A stretch of DNA of 64,000 bases from Rhodobacteraceae bacterium Alg238-R152 (GCA_900537125.1 UNRJ01000001.1:496001-560000); one strand, 5' to 3'. Counted from the stretch's first letter, positions 1-9,094 are shown. Notes: generated by a model from the letters alone, not told the origin. A program made the numbers and translations.

Positions 1-675
1 TCGGCGGGGTATGGGAGGGCACAAGTGCTGCGAGAGGTGTCCTTTGCCGCAAAACCGGGCGAGATCCTCTGTTTGGCCGGACGGAATGGGGCCGGGAAGA
101 CCACCACGGTGCAAGCCATCATGGGCTTGCTGCCATTGATGGGAGGGAGCGTGACCTGGAAGCAGATCGTTTTGTCCGATTTACCGCCGCATCAGGTGCC
201 GCGCGCAGGGATTGGATATGTGCCGCAGGGGCGACGATTGTTTGGCGACCTTACGGTGGGGCAAAACCTCGACATTGGGCGCTTTACGAATGGCAAGGAC
301 TTGCACGCTCTGGATGATGTTCTTGAGCTTTTTCCAAGGCTTAGAGAACGCTACACGCAGCGTGCAAATACACTCAGCGGCGGTGAACAACAGATGCTGG
401 CCATGGGGCGGGCGATGTGTTTGCGGCCGAGTGTTCTGTTGCTGGATGAACCAACCGAAGGGCTGCAACCGTCGATGATCACCGCCATTCGTGATGCCAC
501 CGCTCAGATGCGGGATCGCGGTGTGGCTGTGGTTCTGGTGGAGCAGAGATTGGACGCCATTGCGGCGCTCGCCGATCAGGTGGCCTTGCTTGAAAACGGT
601 CGCTTACGGGCGGTTTTAACACGCGAAGAGGTTGCGGTTGACCCACAGAAATTGGCGCACCTGCTTGGCGTGTGA
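1..675 (+). CDS. LivF-type ABC transporter ATP-binding protein (5' end outside window)
   Basis: ATPase subunit of a branched-chain-amino-acid/urea-type (LivF) ABC importer. The reading frame is open from base 1 (SAGYGRAQVLREV), which is the usual beginning of a LivF protein, so the gene starts just upstream and the GTG at 25 is not the true start. Visible are Walker A (GRNGAGKTT), the LSGGEQQ signature, Walker B (VLLLDEP) and the switch His region replaced by VLVEQR, typical of LivF. About 224 residues are present, near the family length of 230-240. The permease and binding-protein genes presumably lie to the left. It points at the Mo-hydroxylase operon past a convergent marR gene, so the importer may carry that pathway's substrate; this is inference from position. 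Confidence 0.9.
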   Translation, partial: SAGYGRAQVLREVSFAAKPGEILCLAGRNGAGKTTTVQAIMGLLPLMGGSVTWKQIVLSDLPPHQVPRAGIGYVPQGRRLFGDLTVGQNLDIGRFTNGKDLHALDDVLELFPRLRERYTQRANTLSGGEQQMLAMGRAMCLRPSVLLLDEPTEGLQPSMITAIRDATAQMRDRGVAVVLVEQRLDAIAALADQVALLENGRLRAVLTREEVAVDPQKLAHLLGV

Positions 676-766
676 TCGGTGATATATGGATCCCAAATCC
701 ACGTCAGTACTGCGTCGGTATGGTGGCAGTATTGCGGAGGTGCAAAAATTGCCTGAAACGCGCCCC

Positions 767-1216
767 TTACGTGAGTTTTTCGAGCAGCAAAAGGAAGATG
801 GTTTGCTCCGCTTCATTCAGCGGCGCGAGGGTGTCTTTGGTGATTTGATGCGCGGCTGGTGCCACAGATTCAAACAAGTCCCAACCCGCCGCAGTGGGTT
901 TGAGCAGAAGGCAGCGTTGATCGTTCGGATCAGGCGAACTTGCCACCAGGCTTTTTGTGCGCAGCCGGTCAATGACGCCTTTGATTGTGGCGCCGTCCAT
1001 GGCGGTGGCCCGGCCAAGAGCGTTTTGAGAAACGGCTCCAAGTTCGCAGAGTTTGGCAAGGGCGGCAAATTGCGTTGGCGTCAGATCAGAAATCTCCTCG
1101 GCAAAGACTGCCAGATGCCGCTGATTGGCGCGGCGCATAAGAAAGCCAACCTGTGTGTCTAAGCAATAGCCCGCAGCAGCATCAGATGGGGACAGTGGCG
1201 AAGTTTTGGAAGTCAT
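767..1216 (-). CDS. MarR-family transcriptional regulator
   Basis: A 149-residue winged-helix regulator. Residues about 40-125 give the MarR core (LTPTQFAALAKLCELG, a recognition helix around AMDGATIKGVIDRL, and a wing with DPNDQRCLLL). I start it at the ATG at 1216 (MTSKTSPLSP) rather than the longer TTG-type frame to 1300, because the longer N-terminus is unlike the family and would run through the operator-like palindrome at 1296-1307. It is divergent from the molybdenum-hydroxylase operon at 1339 and convergent with the LivF gene. The arrangement suggests it represses the operon and responds to an aromatic or heterocyclic ligand; the ligand is unknown. Confidence 0.85.
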   Translation of the reverse strand: MTSKTSPLSPSDAAAGYCLDTQVGFLMRRANQRHLAVFAEEISDLTPTQFAALAKLCELGAVSQNALGRATAMDGATIKGVIDRLRTKSLVASSPDPNDQRCLLLKPTAAGWDLFESVAPAAHQITKDTLAPLNEAEQTIFLLLLEKLT

Positions 1217-1295
1217 CTCGGGTTGCCTTATTCTGGGCGAAGACGCGATTTGTTGACAGAGATGTAAAACTTGCCGCAAAATCCATTGGTATACA

Positions 1296-1307
1296 TACAA
1301 GTTTGTA
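1296..1307. promoter_or_regulatory. Palindrome, candidate MarR operator
   Basis: TACAA-GT-TTGTA, a perfect 5-bp inverted repeat with a 2-bp centre, lies between the divergent marR and hydroxylase genes, 31 bp before the ATG at 1339. MarR proteins usually bind short imperfect palindromes in such positions. Assignment is by position and symmetry only. Confidence 0.4.
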
Positions 1308-1338
1308 GTGCCGCGCCCTGACGATTTGAGAGGTCACC

Positions 1339-2178
1339 ATGGGGATTTATCATCGCCCCGACAAGTTGAAAGATGCGCTCGCGGTTTTGGCGTCATCGGG
1401 CGCACGGCCGGTGGCCGGATGCACAGATGTTTTTGCGACCACAGAGGCGCAGGAGCTGGCCGGAGACGTGCTTGATCTCACCGATATTGCAGAGCTTCGG
1501 GGGGTTTCGGAGACCGCAGAGTGCTGGCGCATTGGCGCAACAACAACCTGGCGCGAGGTGCGTTTTGCGGACCTTCCATCGGCGTTTGACATGTTGGTAG
1601 AGGCGGCCCGTGAAGTTGGCGGTGTGCAGGTCCAGAATACCGGCACTGTTGCGGGCAATATCTGCAATGCATCCCCGGCGGCGGATGGGATGCCGCCGCT
1701 GTTGGCGTTGGATGCACAGATCGAACTGGTGTCTGCACATGGTGTGCGGCAAGTGCCCTTGGCAGCCTATGTGACCGGGCCACGTCAGAGTATCCGGCAC
1801 ACCGATGAGTTGGTAAGTGCAATTTTGGTACCAAAAGCCCGTGCGGTGGGACGAAGCCGATTCCTCAAATTGGGCGCACGCAAACATTTGGTGATCTCCA
1901 TTGCGATGGTGGCGGTGCGGTTGGACGTTGTTGCCGGACAGATCAGAGAGGCTGCGGTGGCTGTCGGGGCCTGTGGACCTGTGGCACAACGCGCAACTGC
2001 CGTGGAGAAGGCGCTGGTTGGCGCTGACATTGAAGGAGCTGACCAATTGGTAAGATCGGTGTTTCTGCAGGAGGTCTTGGCACCCATTTCGGATGTGCGA
2101 AGCGATGCGGGATATCGTCGTGAGGCGGCGGTGGAATTGGTGCGACGAGCGGTACGCCAACTGGCGGGGGAGATCTGA
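1339..2178 (+). CDS. Xanthine-dehydrogenase-family FAD-binding subunit
   Basis: A 279-residue FAD subunit (CoxM/XdhB-like) of a molybdenum hydroxylase; it passes electrons from the 2Fe-2S clusters to the final acceptor. The FAD-binding region is seen in VAGCTDVF (residues about 26-33, the usual AGGTD position) and in NTGTVAGNICNASPAADGMPPLL (about 100-123), written here as NTGTVAGN and ASPAADGMPPLL. The C-terminal third matches the CO-dehydrogenase flavoprotein C-terminal fold. Length fits the family (270-290). The start ATG follows GAGGTCACC. Its stop overlaps the next start as TGATG, so the two subunits are translationally coupled. Substrate cannot be told from this subunit. Confidence 0.9.
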   Translation: MGIYHRPDKLKDALAVLASSGARPVAGCTDVFATTEAQELAGDVLDLTDIAELRGVSETAECWRIGATTTWREVRFADLPSAFDMLVEAAREVGGVQVQNTGTVAGNICNASPAADGMPPLLALDAQIELVSAHGVRQVPLAAYVTGPRQSIRHTDELVSAILVPKARAVGRSRFLKLGARKHLVISIAMVAVRLDVVAGQIREAAVAVGACGPVAQRATAVEKALVGADIEGADQLVRSVFLQEVLAPISDVRSDAGYRREAAVELVRRAVRQLAGEI

Positions 2179-4889
2179 TGGTTTCCTTTACGGTCAATGG
2201 TGTAAGTCAAGATGTGGATGTACCGTTGGGGCGCCGATTGTCACATGTTTTACGGGAAGAGCTAAATCTGCGCGGCACCAAAGTGGGCTGCGATTCTGGT
2301 GACTGCGGGGCCTGCACCGTGTTGGTGGACGGGGACGCGATTTGTGCGTGTCTGACACCAGTGGCGCAAGTGGCTGGGAGGGCGGTGGAAACCGTCGAGG
2401 GCCTTGCCAAAACGGGCCCAACTGCGCTTCAGAAGGCCTTTTTACGGCATGGTGCAACGCAATGTGGGATTTGCACGCCGGGCATGGTGATGGCGGCGGA
2501 AGCCTTATTGCGGTGCAATACCAAGCCGGATCGAGCGGCGGTGGAAACCGCTTTGGGGGGCGTGCTGTGCCGGTGTACGGGTTACACAAAGATCATTGAT
2601 GCGGTGTTGGACGCGGCAGGACGTGGCACGGGTCCAGAACCGAGCGCCGGATGCGCAGTCGGCGCACGGGTTGAGCGGCTGGATGGTGCGGCCAAGGTTA
2701 TGGGCAACGAGGCATTTGGGGCAGATGTTGTCGAAAAAAGTGCGCTTATTATACGTGCCGTGCGCAGCCCGTACGCCGCAGCGAGTTTTGCATTTGGCAA
2801 TCTGGAGCAATGGGCAGAGGCACGGGGAGTGCGGGTGTTTACGGCCAAAGACATTCCTGGCATCAATTGCTTTGGCGTCATTGAGCGTTTTGCCGATCAA
2901 CCCGCATTGGCCGAGACGAACGCCCGTATGGCTGGAGAAGCAGTGGCGCTGGTTGCGGGTTCTGAAGATGTGATGGCAGCGCTGTCTTTTGAAGACTTTC
3001 CAGTGATTTGGACCGTGAAAGACCCGCATCTTAGCCTAAAAGACGCAGCGGCCAGTGGAGCCGCAGTGTTGCATAAGTCACGAGGTGATAACCAGCTCAT
3101 CGCCGGGGTGGTCAAACGCGGGGATGTGAAGGTGGCATTGGCGGAAGCGGCGCATGTCGTGGAAGGCAGCTTGCGGACCGGGCATGTGGAACACGCCTAT
3201 ATCGAACCTGAGGCCGGGCTGGCCTGGATGGAGGGAGATGTCCTCAACATTCGCGCGTGTACACAGGCACCGGTCTTGGATCGAGATTCGACGGCCAAGG
3301 TTTTGGGATTGCCAGTGGAGCGGGTGCGTATACGACCTGCGGCAACAGGTGGTGGATTTGGCGCGAAGTTGGATTTGTCAGTGCAGCCGTTGCTTGGGTT
3401 GGTGACTTTACTGACCGGTCAGCCAAGTAAGATGGTGTTCACGCGCAGCGAAAGCATGGTGGCCAGCACCAAACGCCATCCTGCGCAGATGCATGCGCAG
3501 GTCGGCGCTGATGTAGATGGGCAGCTGGTTGGGATGGTGTTTGATGGCGATTTTGACACTGGGGCCTACGCGAGTTGGGGCCCAACGGTGGCTGTGCGGG
3601 TGCCTGTGCATGCCAGCGGGCCGTATGTGGTGCCAAACTACAGCGCAGAGGCGCGCGCTATTCACACCAACGGGCCTGTATCTGGTGCCTTCCGCGGGTT
3701 TGGTGTGCCGCAGGCTGCGGCGTTGCAGGAGCAGTTGTTTGATCAGTTGGCAGATCAAATTGGCATGGACCGATTGGCATTTCGACAAAAGAATGCGTTG
3801 CGCGATGGGGTGACGACTGTTTGTGGTCAGGCGCTGTCAGGTGTCGGCATTGGGGCCTGTTTGCAGGCGTTGCAGTCCCGGTGGGATGCGGCGTTGATTT
3901 CGGTGGCTGGTTTCAATGCGTCGACGGAGGGTAAGGCACGGGGCGTTGGCGTTGCAAGCTGTTGGTATGGATGCGGAAATACCGCTCTGCCAAACCCGTC
4001 AACCATGCGGATTGGGATCTCGGCAGAAGGGACTATTTGCCTTCACCAGGGGGCTATGGATATTGGTCAAGGGGCCAATACGGTGATTGCACAACTGGCC
4101 GCAGATGCGCTCGGCGTTCCGGTGCATCAGATCAAATTAATTGACGCGGACACCGCTGTGACGCCGGATTGTGGCAAGACGTCTGCCAGCCGTCAAACGG
4201 TGGTGAGTGGCAAGGCGGCCGTTTTGGCAGCGACGGCGTTACGGGCAAAAATTTTGCAAATGGCCAATATGGGATCAGAGGCTGAGATTTCCTTGTCCGG
4301 TGGCGTGCTGACACTGATTGAAGGCGTGGCGCGGCGGGACATTTCGTTGCGGCAGTTGCCGCAAGCGGCTTATGGATACGTGTTATGGGCAGAGGAAACA
4401 TATGATCCGCCTACCGAGGTTTTGGATGAGAACGGGCAGGGCGCCCCTTATGCGGTTTATGGATACGGGGCGCAGCTTGCCGAGGTTGAGGTCGATCTGG
4501 CGCTAGGAACAGTGAAGGTTTTGAAAGTCACGGCGGCGCATGATTTGGGCAAGGTGATCAATCCGTTGTTGGCTGAAGGACAGATTGAGGGGGGCATTGC
4601 GCAGGGGCTGGGCATGGCGCTGATGGAGGAATTTCATCCGGGCAAGACCGAGAACCTGCATGATTACCTGATCCCAACAATTGGGGACGTGCCGGAAGTG
4701 GTGTCACATCTGATAGAAGTGCCCGATCCAGAGGGGCCGATGGGGGCCAAAGGGTTGGGTGAACATGTGTTGATCCCCACTGCGCCGGCGATCCTGAATG
4801 CGATACGACATGCCACCGGGGCGGTGCTGACACAATTGCCAGCCCGGCCGGATCGCGTGTTGGCGGCGATTCAGGCGGCAATGTCATGA
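2178..4889 (+). CDS. Molybdenum hydroxylase, fused 2Fe-2S and Mo-cofactor subunit
   Basis: A 903-residue fusion of the small iron-sulfur subunit and the large molybdopterin subunit of the xanthine dehydrogenase family. Residues 1-155 hold the plant-type cluster (Cys38, 43, 46, 58) and the second cluster (Cys96, 99, 131, 133: CGICTPG and CRCTG). Residues from about 165 are the two-part aldehyde-oxidase/Mo-binding domain, with GGGFGAKLD near the cofactor, GAFRGFGVPQ, and the near-terminal AKGLGE that supplies the catalytic Glu. The fused layout, with the FAD subunit separate, is found in a subset of this family. Hydroxylation of an N-heterocycle is expected; the neighbours (a 6-hydroxynicotinate-reductase-like protein) favour a pyridine-type ring over a purine, but this is inference. 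Overlaps the next gene by ATGA. Confidence 0.9.
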   Translation: MVSFTVNGVSQDVDVPLGRRLSHVLREELNLRGTKVGCDSGDCGACTVLVDGDAICACLTPVAQVAGRAVETVEGLAKTGPTALQKAFLRHGATQCGICTPGMVMAAEALLRCNTKPDRAAVETALGGVLCRCTGYTKIIDAVLDAAGRGTGPEPSAGCAVGARVERLDGAAKVMGNEAFGADVVEKSALIIRAVRSPYAAASFAFGNLEQWAEARGVRVFTAKDIPGINCFGVIERFADQPALAETNARMAGEAVALVAGSEDVMAALSFEDFPVIWTVKDPHLSLKDAAASGAAVLHKSRGDNQLIAGVVKRGDVKVALAEAAHVVEGSLRTGHVEHAYIEPEAGLAWMEGDVLNIRACTQAPVLDRDSTAKVLGLPVERVRIRPAATGGGFGAKLDLSVQPLLGLVTLLTGQPSKMVFTRSESMVASTKRHPAQMHAQVGADVDGQLVGMVFDGDFDTGAYASWGPTVAVRVPVHASGPYVVPNYSAEARAIHTNGPVSGAFRGFGVPQAAALQEQLFDQLADQIGMDRLAFRQKNALRDGVTTVCGQALSGVGIGACLQALQSRWDAALISVAGFNASTEGKARGVGVASCWYGCGNTALPNPSTMRIGISAEGTICLHQGAMDIGQGANTVIAQLAADALGVPVHQIKLIDADTAVTPDCGKTSASRQTVVSGKAAVLAATALRAKILQMANMGSEAEISLSGGVLTLIEGVARRDISLRQLPQAAYGYVLWAEETYDPPTEVLDENGQGAPYAVYGYGAQLAEVEVDLALGTVKVLKVTAAHDLGKVINPLLAEGQIEGGIAQGLGMALMEEFHPGKTENLHDYLIPTIGDVPEVVSHLIEVPDPEGPMGAKGLGEHVLIPTAPAILNAIRHATGAVLTQLPARPDRVLAAIQAAMS

Positions 4890-6340
4890 ACCGGCCACCG
4901 AGACAGCGCGAGGAGAAAATCCGATGTGATGCCTGTCCGGTGATGTGCTTCATTGCGGAGGGGCGGATTGGCGCCTGCGATCGCTATGCCAACATAAACG
5001 GGGAAATCGTTCGCTGTGATCCGTTGACGGTTTTGGACCGCGCGATAGATGCCGGAAAAGAGGTACGGCCATTTCTGGGGCGGGATTGGCATGATGGCTT
5101 GTCTACTGATGATCTTTTTGTCACCGCAGTGGGGGCTGGCACAACCTATCCAGATTTCAAACCCGCGCCATTTTTGGTCAGCCGAGAAATTGATGGAGTC
5201 GACTTCGTCACGATCGTCACCGAGGCGATTTTTTCCTATTGCGGTGTGAAAATCAAAATCGATACAGACCGACATTTGGGCGAAGAAGGCGCGGTGGTGC
5301 GCTCGCAAGGTGAAGCTGTTGGTCTGATGGTGACAAGTGAGTATGGCAGTCAAATGATGAGCCTTGGCGGCGTGGATCACTTGACTGGTGGCGGCAAAGC
5401 AGAGGGGCGCGTGACATGTGATGTTTTGGTGCAGTTGTTGAACCGAGCGCCTGTGGTTTTGAATGTTGACGACGGTGCAGAAGTGGTGGTTCAAGCCGGG
5501 GTTGCGCCGATTGTGGATGGGCAAAAACAAGAACGCATGCGGGTTGGATGTGGGTCGGCGACGATTGGGATGTTTGCCAGTCAGTGGAGGGGGTTAGTCG
5601 ACGAAGTTGTCGTGGTGGATGATCACATTACAGGTGTGGTGAGCGAACATCAGGCAGGCAAAGTTATTGATTGGCCGGAAACAGGCATTCGCATCAAAGG
5701 GCGACGCAGCACACCGGGACGGTATTTTCAGGTTGCCGGTCCTGGATTGGGTTGGGGGGGGACAGATATTGACAACCCGTTGGTGATCCTGGGCCCGTGG
5801 CGGTCGGAGAAAGGGGCGCGGGAGGGATTGCGCCTTTTGATGGTGAGTACGACCGGTGAACATGCGGCTTACTATGAATTGGATGCAAATCTTGAGCCTC
5901 AGAAACGGGCCATGCCGGAGGCTTTGTTGCCGACCGTGGAACTGATTGCGGAAAACTGTGAACCTTCGTTGTGCACTGTTATGTTTATGGGCGGGGCTGG
6001 TGGATCGCTGCGTTCTGGCGTTACCCAGAATCCGGTAAAACTCACCCGAGCCGTTCAAAATCAACAAGCCACGGTGACTGTTGGTGGCGCGCCGTCGTAC
6101 GTTTGGCCGGGCGGCGGGATCACGGTGATGGCGGACGTGACCAAAATGCCGGACGGCGCGTTTGGGATGGTGCCCACCCCAGCAGTGGTTGCACCGTTGG
6201 AGTTCACTGTTTCGCGGGACACGTACACACGTCTTGGTGGGCATTATGACCATGTTCGGGATGTGACCGATATTTTGAAATCGGGCGGGGACTATGTGCG
6301 CAGTGTGCATGTGGTCCCGACCAAAGCAAAAGCCCCATGA
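4886..6340 (+). CDS. 6-hydroxynicotinate reductase-like Fe-S protein
   Basis: 484 residues. The N-terminus has a cysteine cluster (Cys14, 17, 21, 31, with Cys44 after it: CDACPVMC and GACDRY) suited to a 4Fe-4S centre. The remainder is glycine-rich with several GG-containing turns (GAGTTYP, FMGGAGGSLRSG, WPGGGITVMAD). I recognise it as the family named after 6-hydroxynicotinate reductase, which in anaerobic nicotinate fermentation reduces the hydroxylated pyridine ring to 1,4,5,6-tetrahydro-6-oxonicotinate. Here it follows a molybdenum hydroxylase, the same enzyme order as hydroxylation then ring reduction. In an apparently aerobic organism the true substrate may differ. Coupled on both sides by 4-bp overlaps. 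Confidence 0.7.
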   Translation: MNRPPRQREEKIRCDACPVMCFIAEGRIGACDRYANINGEIVRCDPLTVLDRAIDAGKEVRPFLGRDWHDGLSTDDLFVTAVGAGTTYPDFKPAPFLVSREIDGVDFVTIVTEAIFSYCGVKIKIDTDRHLGEEGAVVRSQGEAVGLMVTSEYGSQMMSLGGVDHLTGGGKAEGRVTCDVLVQLLNRAPVVLNVDDGAEVVVQAGVAPIVDGQKQERMRVGCGSATIGMFASQWRGLVDEVVVVDDHITGVVSEHQAGKVIDWPETGIRIKGRRSTPGRYFQVAGPGLGWGGTDIDNPLVILGPWRSEKGAREGLRLLMVSTTGEHAAYYELDANLEPQKRAMPEALLPTVELIAENCEPSLCTVMFMGGAGGSLRSGVTQNPVKLTRAVQNQQATVTVGGAPSYVWPGGGITVMADVTKMPDGAFGMVPTPAVVAPLEFTVSRDTYTRLGGHYDHVRDVTDILKSGGDYVRSVHVVPTKAKAP

Positions 6341-7194
6341 CCGGGGCCGCTGAAATAAGTTGGCTGCCAGACGGTCGACGGATGCATTTGCACCATGGGC
6401 CGATTGACCTCATCCTTGAGATATTTGGAACCGGACGAGCTGTCGCGTACAGGGCTGCCGTATTGAGATTTCAAACGGTGCTACAGGAATTGGTGGAAGA
6501 ATTACCAAAGCTAAAGAAGCCAGCCACCCCCAATACCCAATTAAACGGCAGCATCGCCCGCAACATGCAAAACGCGGTGGAAGTTCACCTGCCGGAATTT
6601 GTGACACCAATGGCGGCTGTCGCCGGTGCCGTTGCGGATGAAATTGCCAAGGTTATTTCCAAAGTTCCAGACGTGACCAAAGCCTATGTGAACAACGGTG
6701 GGGATGTTGCGCTGGTCATGAACGAGGCCGAAGTCATGGTGACCGACATCGGGGGCGGGATCGCCAGGGCAACCATACACGGAAGTGGTTGCGTGCGTGG
6801 CGTAGCGACCTCTGGTTGGCGCGGACGCAGTCTTTCGTTAGGCATTGCGGATGCTGTCACGGTTTTGGGGTCGACGGCGGCGTTGGCAGATGTGGCAGCT
6901 ACGTTGATTGGCAACGAGGTTGACCTCCCCGACCACACGGGAATTGTGCGAGAGATGGCGCATAGTCAGCAAATTGACAGTGATCTGGACTGCAAGTTGG
7001 TCACCGTTGAAGTGCCGGTACTTGGGCGGGAAGAGATTGCCACTGCACTGGAGCGTGGCACACGTTTTGCGCAAACACTGGGGGTCAAAGAGGGTGTATG
7101 GGGCGGGATTCTCGTGCTTCAGGGACACGTTAGCAGCTTTGGCGACCCCAGCTTGGCGCAGTGTGTTTCAAGAGGCCAATCGACCCTGATTTAG
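6337..7194 (+). CDS. UPF0280 family protein (ApbE superfamily)
   Basis: 285 residues of the uncharacterised UPF0280 family, which belongs to the ApbE-like superfamily. Recognisable features are AAVAGAVADEIAKVI (residues about 88-102), YVNNGGDVAL (about 112-121), IGGGIARATIHGSGCVRGVATSGWRGRS, split here into shorter pieces IGGGIARATI and GVATSGWRG, and the later LGIADAVTVLG; these match the ApbE fold's nucleotide/metal region. ApbE itself transfers FMN to threonine or serves as an FAD-dependent factor. Because this gene is translationally coupled (ATGA) to the reductase-like gene, a maturation role for that enzyme is possible but unproven. Last gene of the operon; it meets the minus-strand hypothetical gene tail to tail. 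Confidence 0.75.
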   Translation: MTGAAEISWLPDGRRMHLHHGPIDLILEIFGTGRAVAYRAAVLRFQTVLQELVEELPKLKKPATPNTQLNGSIARNMQNAVEVHLPEFVTPMAAVAGAVADEIAKVISKVPDVTKAYVNNGGDVALVMNEAEVMVTDIGGGIARATIHGSGCVRGVATSGWRGRSLSLGIADAVTVLGSTAALADVAATLIGNEVDLPDHTGIVREMAHSQQIDSDLDCKLVTVEVPVLGREEIATALERGTRFAQTLGVKEGVWGGILVLQGHVSSFGDPSLAQCVSRGQSTLI

Positions 7195-7197
7195 ACC

Positions 7198-7980
7198 TTA
7201 CGTTTCCTCCAGCCAATCAAGCCAGCTGCGCAACCAATAGCCTGCAAAGCTATGGCGCTGTCCTTTGATTTGGTCGGCGTATTGAGAGACGAGCTTGTCG
7301 CGTGCAAACCATGTTGGGTCTTCATAGAGAAAAAGATCCGGGCGGCGGATGGCGATGCGTTTCAGAAATGATACCGGAAGGTCGGGAAGGGTTTGGGAAA
7401 GGCAGATGAGGCTTGTTTTAGTTGGAAAATGCGGCGTTTGAAGCCGGGGGCGGCGATTTTGCAGATTAAGCTCTGGATTGTAGAAACTCAGGCTGTCGAG
7501 TGGCAATGTATTGGTTACGGGTAGGTCACCAGATCGCATGAGGAGCAATGCGCCACTTCCGATTGTCAATTGGTTCAGCGACAAATGTAGTCTGGCTAGC
7601 GGGGCCAGTATGTCATGCAGGGCCCGTATCAGGGGCGTAAAGCGAGCTTGACCTTGATCTGGCCACAAGGTTTGCCACTGGAGCAGATAAATCGGGGGGC
7701 TGAACGGGGGGCGGACGCGCATCAAGTCCCCAATAAGAGATGTCGTTGCCACCGCATCTTGCCATGTTGGACCGGGCAGAAGAAACAGCGGCGACCTCGC
7801 GATGGAACCGTCGCTGCCGGCCAACTTAACCAAACGGGCCAAGCGGGTGCTGTGGACCAGTTCCGAGTTCGCAACTGTAGGTCGCTTGTGTGGCGGCATA
7901 TCTTGGGCCAAGGGGTCCTCGTATTTTACAAGACGGACCGTCGGAGATCCGGTGAAATAGAAAGTGGCTGCCAACACCAA
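7198..7980 (-). CDS. Hypothetical protein, start uncertain
   Basis: About 260 residues; I do not recognise a family. Composition is protein-like: mixed alpha/beta with many Leu, Pro and Arg, no obvious signal peptide or membrane segment, and a C-terminus rich in aromatic residues (SFAGYWLRSWLDWLEET). The frame has no convincing start: it could begin at the TTG at 7980 or the GTG at 7977, neither with a clear Shine-Dalgarno site, and the frame stays open upstream to a stop at 8038. Either a rare start is used or the N-terminus has been lost. It lies between the heterocycle operon and rsmA and converges on the UPF0280 gene. Confidence 0.55.
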   Translation of the reverse strand: MVLAATFYFTGSPTVRLVKYEDPLAQDMPPHKRPTVANSELVHSTRLARLVKLAGSDGSIARSPLFLLPGPTWQDAVATTSLIGDLMRVRPPFSPPIYLLQWQTLWPDQGQARFTPLIRALHDILAPLARLHLSLNQLTIGSGALLLMRSGDLPVTNTLPLDSLSFYNPELNLQNRRPRLQTPHFPTKTSLICLSQTLPDLPVSFLKRIAIRRPDLFLYEDPTWFARDKLVSQYADQIKGQRHSFAGYWLRSWLDWLEET

Positions 7981-8251
7981 AGTTTGGCAGGGGGAAAAGT
8001 CAGAAGTGGGAGGCAGATCTAGACATTGCGCGGTGCGTCACAGATCCACCTCAGAAGCCCTAAGGTGGACAGGCAGGTTGTTTCTATAGGGAATATGGTG
8101 GCCGCTGACCGGTTTGACTTTTGAAAGCTGACCATTTTTTTGTGAATTCACGCCATAGGCAAATTTCTGTTCGAGCAGGTTTTCAAGCAAGCAACACTGG
8201 CCAACCTGAAGACAGGTCGACGCAAGAGTTTTGGGACAATGCTGAGTGGGC

Positions 8252-9094
8252 TTAGCTCTTTTTCATTTCACGTGCCAAGGCACAGAATTGTTCCAGGCTC
8301 ACCACTTCGGCACGGTCGGTGGGTTTTATGCCAGCGGCAATTAGACGGTCTTCGATATCCGGTGCTTGACCTTTCAGAGCGGCGCGCAGCATTTTCCGGC
8401 GCTGATTGAACGCTGCGGCGACAATACGAGACAGAGTTTTAGCATCCGCTGGATAACGCGGCTCAGGCAAAGCTGTGAGATGCACGACGGCGGAGTGCAC
8501 CTTGGGAGGAGGGGAAAACGCGCCGGGTGGCAAGGACATCACGATATTGGCGTTGGCGCGCCATTGGGCCAGCAGAGCCAGCCGCCCATACGCTTTGGAA
8601 CCCGGCTGCGCGGTGATGCGTTCGGCCACCTCGCGCTGAAACATCAAGGTCAAGCTTTGCCAGAACGGCGGCCACTCTTTGGGGGTGAGCCAACGTACAA
8701 GCAATTCGGTGCCAACGTTGTATGGCAAATTGGCCGCAACGCGGATTGGTGGTGTGAGGTAAGACAGCGGGTCAACTTCAAGCGCGTCGCCGTTGATCAC
8801 TTGCAGCTGACCGGGATAGGCAGCCTGAATTTCAGCAAGCGCCGGAATGCAGCGGTCGTCTTTTTCAATCGCCAGAACGCGACGTGCCCCTTCGGCGAGA
8901 AGACCACGCGTCAATCCACCGGGACCGGGGCCAATTTCTAGAACGTCACAGTCGGAAAGATCACCGGCACGGCGGGCAATTTTGGCGGTCAGGTTGAGAT
9001 CCAAAAGGAAGTTTTGCCCCAAAGATTTGCGAGCAGAGAGGCCATGAGTGTCGATCACTTGACGCAGCGAAGGAAGATCATCAATGGCGCTCAT
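8252..9094 (-). CDS. rsmA: 16S rRNA (adenine1518/1519-N6)-dimethyltransferase
   Basis: 280 residues. Dimethylates two adjacent adenines in the 3'-terminal hairpin of 16S rRNA during late 30S assembly, using SAM. Seen are the N-terminal [13 protein letters not shown] motif I ([11 protein letters not shown], residues about 51-61), the acidic end of motif II (IEKD) and the catalytic NLPYNV (about 120-125). Length fits KsgA/RsmA (265-290). It lies 76 bp downstream of pdxA on the same strand and ends the conserved lptD-surA-pdxA-rsmA series known from many Proteobacteria. Confidence 0.97.
   Translation of the reverse strand: MSAIDDLPSLRQVIDTHGLSARKSLGQNFLLDLNLTAKIARRAGDLSDCDVLEIGPGPGGLTRGLLAEGARRVLAIEKDDRCIPALAEIQAAYPGQLQVINGDALEVDPLSYLTPPIRVAANLPYNVGTELLVRWLTPKEWPPFWQSLTLMFQREVAERITAQPGSKAYGRLALLAQWRANANIVMSLPPGAFSPPPKVHSAVVHLTALPEPRYPADAKTLSRIVAAAFNQRRKMLRAALKGQAPDIEDRLIAAGIKPTDRAEVVSLEQFCALAREMKKS

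Noticed and set aside
686-1162. Plus-strand frame of 158 codons
   Set aside because: Lies opposite the MarR gene, has no ribosome-binding site and no family likeness; the minus strand clearly encodes the winged-helix protein.
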